A DNA stretch of 25,394 nucleotides, taken from positions 1 through 25,394 of the forward strand of contig NZ_CAKZIK010000066.1 of the NCBI RefSeq assembly GCF_936933875.1, given 5' to 3'. Both the position numbers and the translations under genes were made by a program. Shown here one piece after another: positions 6,690-14,177 of the stretch. Under the pieces are notes generated by a model that made no database searches, was not told the DNA's origin, and saw nothing but the letters and a program-made list of their open reading frames with translations. This stretch comes from an uncultured Chryseobacterium sp. Lineage in GTDB: Bacteria > Bacteroidota > Bacteroidia > Flavobacteriales > Weeksellaceae. The first letter of the stretch is position 1, and each line of letters begins with the position of its first letter.

Positions 6690-6717
6690 TTTTATAAAGG
6701 TTGTCGAGGATTGTTCT

Positions 6718-7923
6718 TTAACTCAGCTCAAACAAAGTAATTTCCGGCAATACGCCAACTCTTCCCGGATAGCCTATAACGCCGAAACCGCGGTTTACAT
6801 AAAGATATTTTCCTTCGCTTTCGTACAAATCTGCCCATTTTTTGTAGCGGTACTGTACAGGAGACCAACGCACATTTTTCAAATCCAACCCAAACTGCAT
6901 TCCGTGGGTGTGTCCGGAAAGGGTTAACTGAACATTCGAAGGATGCATTTTCACCACTCTGTCAAAATGAGTTGGGTCGTGACTCATCAATATTTTTGAA
7001 GCTTCTGCAGGAATTCCGGCGGAAGCTTTATTTAAATCTCCGTACTGTGGAAAAGGCTTTTCGCCCCAATTCTCTACACCCAAAAGGTAAAGTTTTTCGC
7101 CGTTTTTTTCGATAACACGATGTTCGTTGCGAAGCATTTCAAAACCAGCCTGCTTTTCAAATTCAATGAGCTTTGGAATGTTTTGAGCTTTTTCTGCGGC
7201 TGAACTCCACTCCGCATAATCGCCGTAATCGTGGTTTCCAAGAACCGAAAATTTTCCGTCTTTAGATTTAATGGATGAAAATAACGGAACAAAAGGTTTG
7301 AATTCTTCAGCGAAATTATTCACCATATCTCCCGTAAACAATACTAAATCTGCACCTTGTTCATTAATGAGTTTTACAGCATGTTCCAATTTTTCGGGAT
7401 GGAAAAAACTTCCGCTGTGCACATCGGAAATCTGTACAATTTTATAGCCTTTAAAACTTGCGGGAAGTCCTTTAATTTTCAGTTTTACTTTGCGAACACG
7501 GTGTCTGTATTTTCCAAAAGTAATCCCGTCGATAATCATGGCGGAAAATAATCCGGCGATTCCTAAGCCTATTAAACTCAGGAATTTTCGTCTTTCAGGG
7601 AAGTAAGATTCAGGTTTTGCAAAAAAGTTGAAACTGTATCGGAATAATCTTGTGATATCGTCCATCAAAAGAAACAGTACTACAAAAAATTTCGGAATCA
7701 GGAAGATAAGGAATACAGAAAAAACAGTCTGAATCCGGTGGTGATCTCTGTCCGAACGTTTAAAATTCAAAACTTCATAAACGAAAAATCCGTAAACCGC
7801 GAACGTAACAATCCAATAGGCAATTCGCAGAATATTGTTGTTAGTAACTGTTTTAAACGCCTGATAAACGTAAAATTCGAGCAGGAAAATAATTCCGGTG
7901 ATGATGAGTAGGTTCTTTTGCAT
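6718..7923 (-). CDS. Membrane-anchored calcineurin-like metallophosphoesterase
   Basis: A 401-residue protein with about four membrane segments (about 3-22, 33-52, 67-88, 114-134), followed by a phosphoesterase domain. All metal motifs are present: DVHSG (167-171), GDMVN (198-202), GNHDY (229-233), SHDP (314-317) and GHTHGMQ (337-343). This architecture matches the YkuE/YaeI-like group, some members of which act on UDP-diacylglucosamine or related phospholipid substrates; the substrate here is unknown. An upstream in-frame ATG (7947) lies within the terminator hairpin of the preceding gene, so ATG 7923 (MQKNLL) is preferred. The start is only about 15 bases after that hairpin, so its promoter must overlap the terminator, or it depends on readthrough. 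It converges on the lipoprotein gene with 28 bp between stops. Confidence 0.88.
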   Translation of the reverse strand: MQKNLLIITGIIFLLEFYVYQAFKTVTNNNILRIAYWIVTFAVYGFFVYEVLNFKRSDRDHHRIQTVFSVFLIFLIPKFFVVLFLLMDDITRLFRYSFNFFAKPESYFPERRKFLSLIGLGIAGLFSAMIIDGITFGKYRHRVRKVKLKIKGLPASFKGYKIVQISDVHSGSFFHPEKLEHAVKLINEQGADLVLFTGDMVNNFAEEFKPFVPLFSSIKSKDGKFSVLGNHDYGDYAEWSSAAEKAQNIPKLIEFEKQAGFEMLRNEHRVIEKNGEKLYLLGVENWGEKPFPQYGDLNKASAGIPAEASKILMSHDPTHFDRVVKMHPSNVQLTLSGHTHGMQFGLDLKNVRWSPVQYRYKKWADLYESEGKYLYVNRGFGVIGYPGRVGVLPEITLFELS

Positions 7924-7937
7924 CGTGTTTTTAATAT

Positions 7938-7972
7938 AAAAAAGCACAAAACCTAAGTTATTGTGCTTTTGA
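7938..7972 (-). terminator. Terminator after FabH-like gene
   Basis: AAAAGCACAA (7940-7949) pairs with TTGTGCTTTT (7961-7970). On the minus strand it follows the ketosynthase stop and runs into T residues. Confidence 0.75.
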
Positions 7973-7992
7973 AATGTTTTTATAGTTTATTA

Positions 7993-9060
7993 TTAAGGAA
8001 TTTTATAAACAATTGCGTTGATGTTCATTCCGGCTCCAACCGACGTGAAAATGATGTATTTTCCGCTTTCGAAGCTGTGTCCTTCCATTTTTCCTTTTGC
8101 GATTAAATCGTACATTGTAGGTACAGTTGCAACTGAAGAATTTCCAAATTCCTGAATGGTCATCGGAGAAACTGCGTGATCTACATCCGAAATTCCGTAC
8201 AGTTTGAAAAGTCTTGAGATAATCGCATAATCCATCTTCGCATTTGCTTGATGAATTAAGATTTTATGAATGTCGGAAATATCCAAACCTGCTTTTTCAA
8301 TGGTTGCTTTAATGGCATCCGGAACATTTTTCAAGGCAAATTCATAAATTTTCCTGCCTCTCATTCTGATGTATTTCTTAGTTTGGTCCGCATCCGGATT
8401 CAAAGAATGTGAGTTTTCCAGATAGCAGATTTCTTCATTGTTGAAGCAAAGCGTTGAGTCTGCAATCATTCCAACCGAAGTATCGTCCGTTGCTTTTACA
8501 ACGACAGCACCCGCTCCGTCTGCAAAAATCATTTTATTTCTGTCGTATGGGTCGGTTACGCGGCTCAAAGTTTCAGAACCAACGACCAAAATTGTTTTTG
8601 CTCTTCCGGATTTAATGAGAATATCCGCCAAAATCATAGATTCCACCCAACCCGGACAACCGAAAATCATGTCGTAATTAACACAGTTTGGATTTTTAAT
8701 GTCCAGTTTATTTTTCACCATTGCTGAAAGCGAAGGCATGAAATTCTGAATTCCATTGTTGTCAACATCACCAAAATTGGTTGCTGCAATAATATAATCA
8801 AGGTTTTCTTTATCTATTCCTGCATCTTCTATGGCAATTGCAGAAGCTCTGTAAGCAAGGTCGGAATTGTAATCTTCTTCATTCGCGTATCGTCTTCTTT
8901 CAATTTCGGTAATTTCAATGAATTTGTTTACAATTTCTTCATTAGGTTTATCGATATGGACATGGTTGTCATCATAAAAAACAGAATCCATAAAAGCGGA
9001 ACCGTCCACAATGTTTTCCGGAATGTAACTTCCTGAACCGATAATTACAGTATTTGGCAT
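7993..9060 (-). CDS. 3-oxoacyl-ACP synthase III family protein (FabH-like)
   Basis: A 355-residue thiolase-fold enzyme that would condense an acyl-CoA with malonyl-ACP. The Cys-His-Asn triad is complete: Cys135 in FGCPGW, His270 in LIHQANAKM and Asn307 in EFGNSSVATVP. The segment FADGAGAVVV (179-188) is also typical. The longest frame starts at 9087, but that codon is inside the promoter box TAACTTTG, so MPNTVIIGSG at 9060 is chosen. No other fatty-acid genes are adjacent, which suggests a second, specialised copy rather than the housekeeping fabH in the plsX-fabH cluster. It could feed branched or aryl-polyene/flexirubin-type lipids, but nothing in the window shows this. Transcribed alone, with its own terminator. 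Confidence 0.9.
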   Translation of the reverse strand: MPNTVIIGSGSYIPENIVDGSAFMDSVFYDDNHVHIDKPNEEIVNKFIEITEIERRRYANEEDYNSDLAYRASAIAIEDAGIDKENLDYIIAATNFGDVDNNGIQNFMPSLSAMVKNKLDIKNPNCVNYDMIFGCPGWVESMILADILIKSGRAKTILVVGSETLSRVTDPYDRNKMIFADGAGAVVVKATDDTSVGMIADSTLCFNNEEICYLENSHSLNPDADQTKKYIRMRGRKIYEFALKNVPDAIKATIEKAGLDISDIHKILIHQANAKMDYAIISRLFKLYGISDVDHAVSPMTIQEFGNSSVATVPTMYDLIAKGKMEGHSFESGKYIIFTSVGAGMNINAIVYKIP

Positions 9061-9084
9061 GTTTGTTTTTGAAAATTTTAAGGG

Positions 9085-9092
9085 CAAAGTTA
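9085..9092 (-). promoter_or_regulatory. Promoter -7 box of FabH-like gene (TAACTTTG)
   Basis: Exact TAnnTTTG on the minus strand, with TTTG 22 bp upstream as a -33 element. The ATG at 9060 is about 25 bases downstream. Confidence 0.7.
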
Positions 9093-9141
9093 AGAATTAA
9101 TATGTAATTGATATCAAATGAGGTGGAACGAAAAATATTGT

Positions 9142-9149
9142 TAAATTTG
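9142..9149 (+). promoter_or_regulatory. Promoter -7 box (TAAATTTG) of the ubiE-porT unit
   Basis: Exact TAnnTTTG, 23 bases before the ATG at 9173. No clear -33 element was seen. It is the only promoter seen for the three-gene unit 9173-11251. Confidence 0.6.
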
Positions 9150-9172
9150 CAGAAATTTATTTAGATCGTTTT

Positions 9173-9742
9173 ATGAAAAAAAATCCCGCAGTTTCAGGGT
9201 TTATCATTGCACTTTTAGCAGCTATTTTGGCATTTGGGATTTACTTTCTGTTTTTGGCTAAAAAAAACTATTATGTTGTAGATAATCCTACTCCCAAAAC
9301 TTATTATTTCAAAATTAATAACGGAGAAGAGAATGTAATTTCCGCCGGACAAACCGTAAAAGTAGAAATGAAAGAAGGGAAGAACAGCATTAAAGTTTTT
9401 GATGAAACTAAAAAACAGCTTTTCGATTCTGCATTCCAGGTGAATAAAATTCGCGGATTAATTAACATTTCACACAGCGATTATTACGTAAACAGACAGT
9501 ATTACGGATACAACATCAAAAAAGATTCTCTTTTGCAGAGTACGCCTCAAACTAATATTGATGGTAAACTTTATTTAGGAAACCCAAAACTTTTCAATAA
9601 ATTATATACCGACGATTTCTATTATAATGTGGATGAAGAGTATGATAAAATGATTAAAAATATCGACAAAATAGAATCGAGAACAAAAATATTCAGAAAG
9701 CAGGATTTTCTGAACTATTACAAAGAATATTATAAATTTTAA
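9173..9742 (+). CDS. Single-pass membrane protein of unknown function
   Basis: A 189-residue protein that I do not recognise. It has a short Lys-rich N-terminus, one strong membrane helix (about 7-29), and then a mostly polar, Tyr- and Lys-rich extracytoplasmic part. Residues 35-105 look like a small beta domain (PKTYYFKINNGEENVISAG, then VKVEMKEGKNSIKVFDE), similar in style to carboxypeptidase-regulatory or PEGA-like modules, and the end (150-189) is helical. It is the first gene of a compact unit: its stop is one base before the ubiE start. That placement with porT hints at an envelope role, but the function is unassigned. ATG 9173 follows a good promoter box by 23 bases. Confidence 0.75.
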   Translation: MKKNPAVSGFIIALLAAILAFGIYFLFLAKKNYYVVDNPTPKTYYFKINNGEENVISAGQTVKVEMKEGKNSIKVFDETKKQLFDSAFQVNKIRGLINISHSDYYVNRQYYGYNIKKDSLLQSTPQTNIDGKLYLGNPKLFNKLYTDDFYYNVDEEYDKMIKNIDKIESRTKIFRKQDFLNYYKEYYKF

Positions 9743-9743
9743 G

Positions 9744-10463
9744 ATGAGTAACGTTACCCCATATAATTCCGACGCCAGCAAAAAAAGCCAGGTAGAGGAT
9801 ATGTTCGACAACATTGCACCGAAATACGATTTGCTGAACCACGTTCTTTCCATGAAAATTGATGTTTTGTGGAGAAATACTTTGGTGAAATGGATGAACA
9901 AAGACCAGCCGAAAGAAGTTTTGGATGTTGCAACAGGAACCGGAGATTTGGCGATTGCAGTTCAGAAAGGAACACAGGCTCAGATAACTGGTTTGGATCT
10001 TTCGCAGCAAATGTTGAATGTTGGGATTGAAAAAATAAATAAGCTTAACTTGGATTCGAAAATTTCGATGATGAAGGGTGATGCGGAAAATCTTCCTTTT
10101 GAGGATAATAAATTCGATGCGGTTTCCGTTGCATTTGGAGTAAGAAATTTTGAAAACCTTACCAAAGGTTTAGCAGAACTAAGAAGGGTAGTAAAAGAAA
10201 ACAAAAGCGTTTATATCCTGGAGTTTTCTAAGGTTGAAGGCTTTTTGGGACCGTTTTATATGTTTTATTTTAAAAATATTTTACCGCAAATTGGTAAACT
10301 GGTTTCTAAAGACAACAGAGCATATACTTACCTTCCGGATTCTGTAAATGTCTTTCCTTACGGAGAAAAAATGAAGAATATTCTTTTGCAGGCAGGTTTC
10401 AAAAAAGTAGAATACAAGAAATTAAGTTTAGGCATTGCCACGATTTATAAAGCAACCAAATAA
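9744..10463 (+). CDS. ubiE: Demethylmenaquinone methyltransferase
   Basis: The 239-residue SAM-dependent enzyme methylates demethylmenaquinone to menaquinone (MenG/UbiE). Characteristic motifs are MFDNIAPKYDLLNHVLS (20-36), the SAM-binding loop VLDVATGTGDLA (59-70), GDAENLPFED (112-121) and FGVRNFENL (131-139). Length matches the family. Flavobacteria use menaquinone only, so MenG is the likely activity; ubiE is the usual family symbol. It begins one base after the upstream stop and its TAA overlaps the ATG of porT by one base, indicating cotranscription and probable translational coupling. The ubiE-porT (sprT) order is, as far as I recall, widespread in Flavobacteriia. Confidence 0.96.
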   Translation: MSNVTPYNSDASKKSQVEDMFDNIAPKYDLLNHVLSMKIDVLWRNTLVKWMNKDQPKEVLDVATGTGDLAIAVQKGTQAQITGLDLSQQMLNVGIEKINKLNLDSKISMMKGDAENLPFEDNKFDAVSVAFGVRNFENLTKGLAELRRVVKENKSVYILEFSKVEGFLGPFYMFYFKNILPQIGKLVSKDNRAYTYLPDSVNVFPYGEKMKNILLQAGFKKVEYKKLSLGIATIYKATK

Positions 10464-11251
10464 TGGGTAAATTTTTGTTGAAAATATCGCTTATTGCGGC
10501 TTTTGGAGTTTCATTTATGTCGAATGCACAGTTTCGTACAAAAGACAGAATGGACAACATGGAAGGAATGGATGAACAGCTGTTCAGCTACGGTTTTTTC
10601 CTCGCAGCCAATAATTACGATTACAAACTTGTTTTGGATCCGAAATACGGAATGAGTGATGATAAACTTCACAATCTTGTAGAAACCAAATCTTCCTATA
10701 GTTTCGGAGCCGGCTTAATTGGAAAATTGAGGCTGAATGAAACTTTCGATCTTCGTTTAGAGCCGGGTTTACAGTTTGTACAGCGAGATTTAAAATTTAA
10801 TACCCAAAAAAATTCACAATACGCAGCCGGAACAACTACCAATGAACCTTTTACACCGCTTACTTTAACCGATGCGGACACGAACAGAACCGTGAAATCA
10901 ACTTATATTGATGTCCCGTTGATGCTGGAAATTCATGGAGACAGATGGTACAATTCCCGTCCTTATGCTGCAGCTGGTGTGAATTATTTGGTTAACCTTC
11001 AGAGCAATCAGAAAAGTTCAGACGATAATCAGCAGGGAATTTTCAGAACAACAACCCATAACTTTGGATGGAGTGTAGAAGCCGGAATTCAGTTTTATTT
11101 CAGCAGATTTAAATTAACTCCGGGTTTCAGAGGAACATTCATGACGAATAATGAAATCGTGAAAGACAATGCAGAAACGCCACCTTATTGGGCAGCTGCA
11201 ATTTCTACTGCACAAACCAGAGCATTGATGTTTGTGCTTAAATTTGAATAA
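10463..11251 (+). CDS. porT: PorT family type IX secretion/gliding protein
   Basis: A 262-residue outer-membrane or membrane-associated protein with a signal peptide (1-22, cleavage after SNA). The rest is a predicted beta-barrel of alternating strands (FGAGLIGKLRL, FDLRLEPGLQF, STYIDVPLMLEI, PYAAAGVNYLV, FGWSVEAGIQFYFS), ending with an aromatic C-terminus (FVLKFE). This is the PorT/SprT pattern. PorT is needed for secretion of proteins by the type IX system in Porphyromonas and, as SprT, for gliding in Flavobacterium. The start overlaps the ubiE stop by one base. A terminator follows. The call rests on barrel pattern, length and the ubiE neighbour; other PorT-like proteins share the fold. 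Confidence 0.87.
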   Translation: MGKFLLKISLIAAFGVSFMSNAQFRTKDRMDNMEGMDEQLFSYGFFLAANNYDYKLVLDPKYGMSDDKLHNLVETKSSYSFGAGLIGKLRLNETFDLRLEPGLQFVQRDLKFNTQKNSQYAAGTTTNEPFTPLTLTDADTNRTVKSTYIDVPLMLEIHGDRWYNSRPYAAAGVNYLVNLQSNQKSSDDNQQGIFRTTTHNFGWSVEAGIQFYFSRFKLTPGFRGTFMTNNEIVKDNAETPPYWAAAISTAQTRALMFVLKFE

Positions 11252-11276
11252 AAAATTTATTTAAAATATTATAATT

Positions 11277-11308
11277 GAGAGCGTTACAAAGTTTCGCTCT
11301 TTTTTTAT
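11277..11308 (+). terminator. Terminator of the ubiE-porT unit
   Basis: AGAGCG (11278-11283) pairs with CGCTCT (11295-11300) and is followed by seven or more T. Confidence 0.75.
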
Positions 11309-11336
11309 GTTTATGCAGGAAAATAATTGCGGAAAA

Positions 11337-11370
11337 TTTGTGGATAACAATACTTATTTTTATATTTTTG
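11337..11370 (+). promoter_or_regulatory. Promoter of the coiled-coil/zapA operon
   Basis: TTTG at 11337-11340 and TATTTTTG (TAnnTTTG) at 11363-11370, with a 22-bp spacer. The ATG at 11396 is 25 bases downstream. Confidence 0.7.
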
Positions 11371-11395
11371 CAATAGTTAGAATTAAAAACCTGAA

Positions 11396-11698
11396 ATGCT
11401 CAACGATTTAGAAAGCAATTTTACGCTGTTGGAGAAGAGGATTCTGAAGTTGAAAAAAGACTACGAAACCCTCTCCGAAAATTATGCGGAAATGTCCAAA
11501 GAGTTTGAGGAAATGAAGGAGAAATATGATGTTGAAAGAAAAAAAAGTCAGGAATTAGCAGAAGAGCACAAAAATATAAAATTACACGCTGCAATATCGG
11601 GAAATCCGGATCACAACCGTTTGATGAAAAACTATATCAACCGTTTGATTAAAGAAGTGGATACCTGCATTGCACAGCTTCAAAACAGCGGCTTATAA
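11396..11698 (+). CDS. Short coiled-coil protein, ZapA partner candidate
   Basis: A 100-residue cytosolic protein. Residues about 5-65 form a continuous coiled coil rich in Glu and Lys (LEKRILKLKKDYETLSENYA, then EMSKEFEEMKEKY). A less charged segment follows (GNPDHNRLMKNYINRLIKEVDTCIAQL, shown in pieces: GNPDHNRLMKNY, then INRLIKEVDTC). The TAA overlaps the zapA ATG by one base. In many Bacteroidota a protein of this type precedes zapA, and a ZapB-like role in organising the FtsZ ring is plausible: ZapB of E. coli is also a short coiled coil that binds ZapA. Sequence similarity to ZapB is not evident beyond the coil, so no symbol is given. Confidence 0.8.
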   Translation: MLNDLESNFTLLEKRILKLKKDYETLSENYAEMSKEFEEMKEKYDVERKKSQELAEEHKNIKLHAAISGNPDHNRLMKNYINRLIKEVDTCIAQLQNSGL

Positions 11699-11985
11699 TG
11701 GAAGTAAGAAGAATTACCATCACTATCGCCGGAAGAACGTATCCGTTAAATGTCCCTGCAGCAGAGGAAGAAACACTGCGTAAAGTTGGAAAACAAATTG
11801 ATGCGATGATAAAAGATTTTGAAGCAAGCTTTGATGTACGAGATAAACAGGATGCTTTGGCAATGTGTGCCTTAAAATTAGGTACCAATGCGGAAGTTTT
11901 CCAGTTGAACAATGAAAAGAATATAAACGCATCCACAGATCGGTTAATGAAAATCAATCAGCTTTTGGAAGAGCTGGAAAAGTAG
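11698..11985 (+). CDS. zapA: Cell division protein ZapA
   Basis: A 95-residue ZapA that binds FtsZ and promotes bundling of filaments at the division site. The N-terminal domain has the family pattern RRITITIAGRTYPLNVPAAEEETLRK (in pieces: ITITIAGRTYPLNVP, then EEETLRKVGKQID). A central helix follows (KQDALAMCALKLGTNAEVF), then a coiled-coil tail (about 68-95). Length matches Bacteroidota members. It is coupled to the upstream coiled-coil gene by a one-base overlap. The 6S-like RNA starts only about 20 bases after its stop, and rny lies beyond. The neighbourhood zapA then 6S RNA parallels the zapA-ssrS order in gammaproteobacteria. Confidence 0.92.
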   Translation: MEVRRITITIAGRTYPLNVPAAEEETLRKVGKQIDAMIKDFEASFDVRDKQDALAMCALKLGTNAEVFQLNNEKNINASTDRLMKINQLLEELEK

Positions 11986-12004
11986 ATTTTTCTTTTCCGA
12001 TAAA

Positions 12005-12178
12005 AACTGCCTACAATAGTTCTAACACATTACAGGTAAACTCAACGCTAAACAATTGCCGGACGAAAGTTCATTTGATGGCGCGCCGACTTGCTCGGAT
12101 TACAGAAAATGGAAATCAGTTCAAATCGTGTAGATTAGGAGTTTACTCTATATCACTGAACTGTTGTAGGTTTTTTTG
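12005..12178 (+). ncRNA. 6S-like RNA (6S-Flavo type)
   Basis: The zapA-rny gap holds a long rod. The outer stem is 13 bp: CCTACAATAGTTC (12010-12022) with GAACTGTTGTAGG (12158-12170), with one wobble. Next is an internal bubble (12023-12035 facing 12147-12157), then an 8-bp stem, GTAAACTC (12036-12043) with GAGTTTAC (12139-12146), and a GC-richer distal arm (about 12056-12116). The right strand of the outer stem runs directly into seven T, so the stem is also the terminator. This closing stem, central bubble and distal arm are the 6S architecture, in which the bubble mimics an open promoter and traps RNA polymerase. I recall an Rfam family 6S-Flavo in this phylum. The ends are approximate. 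Confidence 0.8.
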
Positions 12179-12323
12179 TGTCTAAGGCTTGGAGCATAAG
12201 CTAAGCCCTAAGTTTGAAGACATAATTAATATAAACATTGGAAATATATGGTTGAAAGGAACTTCGTTCTTCATGCTTCCAGCTTCCAGCTTAAAAAGAA
12301 TATTAAAACTTAACTCAATATAT
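12179..12323 (+). other. rny leader with hairpin and short tandem repeat
   Basis: Contains a bulged hairpin GGCTT...AAGCC (12186-12207) and a tandem heptamer GCTTCCA (12275-12281, 12282-12288, partial to 12292). No clear TAnnTTTG box is present. Confidence 0.4.
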
Positions 12324-13895
12324 ATGACAGCAACCGCTATTATTATCGGTATCGTTGGTCTTGTAATTGGTGCAATTTTAGGGATGATTTTTTCGAAAAG
12401 TTCCCTGAATTCTAAAGCCAAATTTATTATACAGGACGCGAAGAAAAATGCCGAAAACCTTATAGAAAAGGCCAATGTACAGGCAGAATCCATTAAAAAG
12501 GAAAAGCAACTACAGGCAAAAGAAAAATTTCTTGAACTGAAATCTCAGCACGACGCAGACATTCAGAGCAGAGAAAAGAAAATGCAGGAATCAGAAAAAC
12601 GCATTAAGGATAAAGAACATAAACTTAATGACGAGCTGAGCAAAGCCGGAAAATTGGAAAAAGATTTGGACAAACAAATCGCAGATTACCGTAAAAAGCA
12701 TGAAATCCTGGAGAAAAAACAGCAAGAACTTGATGTAGCAACAGCACAAAAAGTGGAAATGCTCGAAAAAATCGCCAACTATTCTGCAGAAGATGCAAAG
12801 AACGAATTGGTAGAAGCAATGCGCGCAGAAGCGAAAACCAAAGCTCAGGCTCACGTTCAGAGCATTATGGAAGAAGCGCAACTGAATGCTAAAAATGAAG
12901 CAAGAAAAATCGTTATTCAAACTATTCAGAGAATTGGTACAGAACAGGCGATTGAAAATTCGGTTTCAGTTTTTAATATTGAATCGGACGAAATTAAAGG
13001 TAGAATTATCGGTAGAGAAGGTAGAAATATTCGTGCTTTAGAAGCTGCAACCGGCGTTGAAATTATAGTTGATGACACTCCGGAAGCTATTTTGTTGTCG
13101 TGTTTCGACCCTGTAAGAAGGGAAGTAGCAAGACTTTCATTGCACAGATTGGTTACCGACGGAAGAATTCACCCTGCCAGAATTGAAGAAGTTGTTGAAA
13201 AAACAAGAAAACAAATCGAGGAAGAAATCATCGAAGTGGGTAAAAGAACGATTATCGATTTAGGAATCCACGGTCTTCACCCGGAATTGGTGAAAATTGT
13301 GGGTAGAATGAAATTCCGTTCTTCTTATGGGCAAAACCTTCTTCAGCACTCAAGAGAAGTAGCCAATATCGCTGCGACAATGGCTGCAGAGTTAGGTTTA
13401 AATGTAAAATTAGCGAAAAGAGCTGGTCTTCTTCACGATATCGGAAAAGTTCCGGAGCAGGAATCAGAACTTCCTCACGCACTTTTAGGAATGCAGTGGG
13501 CTGAAAAATTTGGTGAAAATGCTGAAGTTGTTAACGCAATTGGAGCTCACCACGATGAGGTGGAAATGACGTCTTTGCTTTCTCCTATTATTCAGGTTGC
13601 GGATGCGATTTCCGGAGCAAGACCGGGAGCAAGAAGACAGGTTTTGGAATCTTATATCCAAAGACTGAAAGATTTGGAAGCGGCTGCTTTAAGTTTTGAC
13701 GGTGTATCTTCAGCATACGCTATTCAAGCCGGAAGAGAACTTCGTGTTATGGTAGAAAGCGGAAAAGTGAACGACGAACAGTCTGCACAGCTGTCTTATG
13801 ACATTTCTGAAAAAATTCAGAATGAATTAACGTATCCGGGACAAGTTCGTGTTACGGTGATTCGTGAGACAAGAGCAGTAAATATTGCGAGATAG
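12324..13895 (+). CDS. rny: Ribonuclease Y
   Basis: This 523-residue membrane-anchored endoribonuclease starts mRNA decay. An N-terminal membrane helix (about 3-22) is followed by a long coiled coil (about 30-200), a KH RNA-binding domain with GRIIGREGRN (226-235), and an HD phosphohydrolase domain with HSREVA (342-347) and the metal-binding LLHDIGKVPE (369-378) and AHHDE. The frame is open upstream to 12189, but that would place the start only 11 bases past the 6S RNA terminator and add 45 residues not seen in the family. MTATAIIIGIVG at 12324 gives the normal length and membrane start. The leader (12179-12323) contains a hairpin at 12186-12207. A strong terminator follows. Operon partners are absent. 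Confidence 0.96.
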   Translation: MTATAIIIGIVGLVIGAILGMIFSKSSLNSKAKFIIQDAKKNAENLIEKANVQAESIKKEKQLQAKEKFLELKSQHDADIQSREKKMQESEKRIKDKEHKLNDELSKAGKLEKDLDKQIADYRKKHEILEKKQQELDVATAQKVEMLEKIANYSAEDAKNELVEAMRAEAKTKAQAHVQSIMEEAQLNAKNEARKIVIQTIQRIGTEQAIENSVSVFNIESDEIKGRIIGREGRNIRALEAATGVEIIVDDTPEAILLSCFDPVRREVARLSLHRLVTDGRIHPARIEEVVEKTRKQIEEEIIEVGKRTIIDLGIHGLHPELVKIVGRMKFRSSYGQNLLQHSREVANIAATMAAELGLNVKLAKRAGLLHDIGKVPEQESELPHALLGMQWAEKFGENAEVVNAIGAHHDEVEMTSLLSPIIQVADAISGARPGARRQVLESYIQRLKDLEAAALSFDGVSSAYAIQAGRELRVMVESGKVNDEQSAQLSYDISEKIQNELTYPGQVRVTVIRETRAVNIAR

Positions 13896-13915
13896 TTCTT
13901 TAAATTAAATAAATT

Positions 13916-13949
13916 AAAAACACCTTTCAGTTGATGAAAGGTGTTTTTT
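13916..13949 (+). terminator. Terminator after rny
   Basis: A perfect 14-bp stem (13916-13929 with 13935-13948, loop GTTGA) ends in seven T. The A run on its left side means it could work in both directions. Confidence 0.88.
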
Positions 13950-13959
13950 TATCACCAAT

Positions 13960-14072
13960 TATGTTTGTATGTTTTGCATATAATAATTATCTTTATCAAA
14001 CAATTTCAGAACCGAATCCTTTATTTATATTTTAACTGAAAAATCCAGAAACATTCTGGATTTTTCGTTTTT
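13960..14072 (+). ncRNA. Possible short transcript between promoter box and terminator
   Basis: TATGTTTG (TAnnTTTG) at 13960-13967 is followed by a perfect 13-bp terminator stem, 14038-14050 with 14054-14066, loop ACA, and a T-rich tail. No gene lies upstream other than rny, which already has its own terminator. A transcript of about 100 bases from near 13973 is therefore possible. A 24-codon frame (13961-14035, MFVCFAYNNY...) is present but unconvincing, and its ATG lies inside the box. It could equally be a second, back-up terminator of rny. Confidence 0.35.
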
Positions 14073-14177
14073 TAGAAGTTTTTATTTCGAAGATAGTCTC
14101 TGCTTATTTTCAAGCTATCTAAAGGATTAGTCCATGAAGAGATTGTAAGAAAAGTGCGGCGTTGCATATTTGGTTTT

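Noticed and set aside
12189..12323. N-terminal extension of RNase Y from ATG 12189
   Set aside because: It begins 11 bases after the 6S RNA terminator, adds 45 residues ahead of the membrane helix, and the family length fits the start at 12324.
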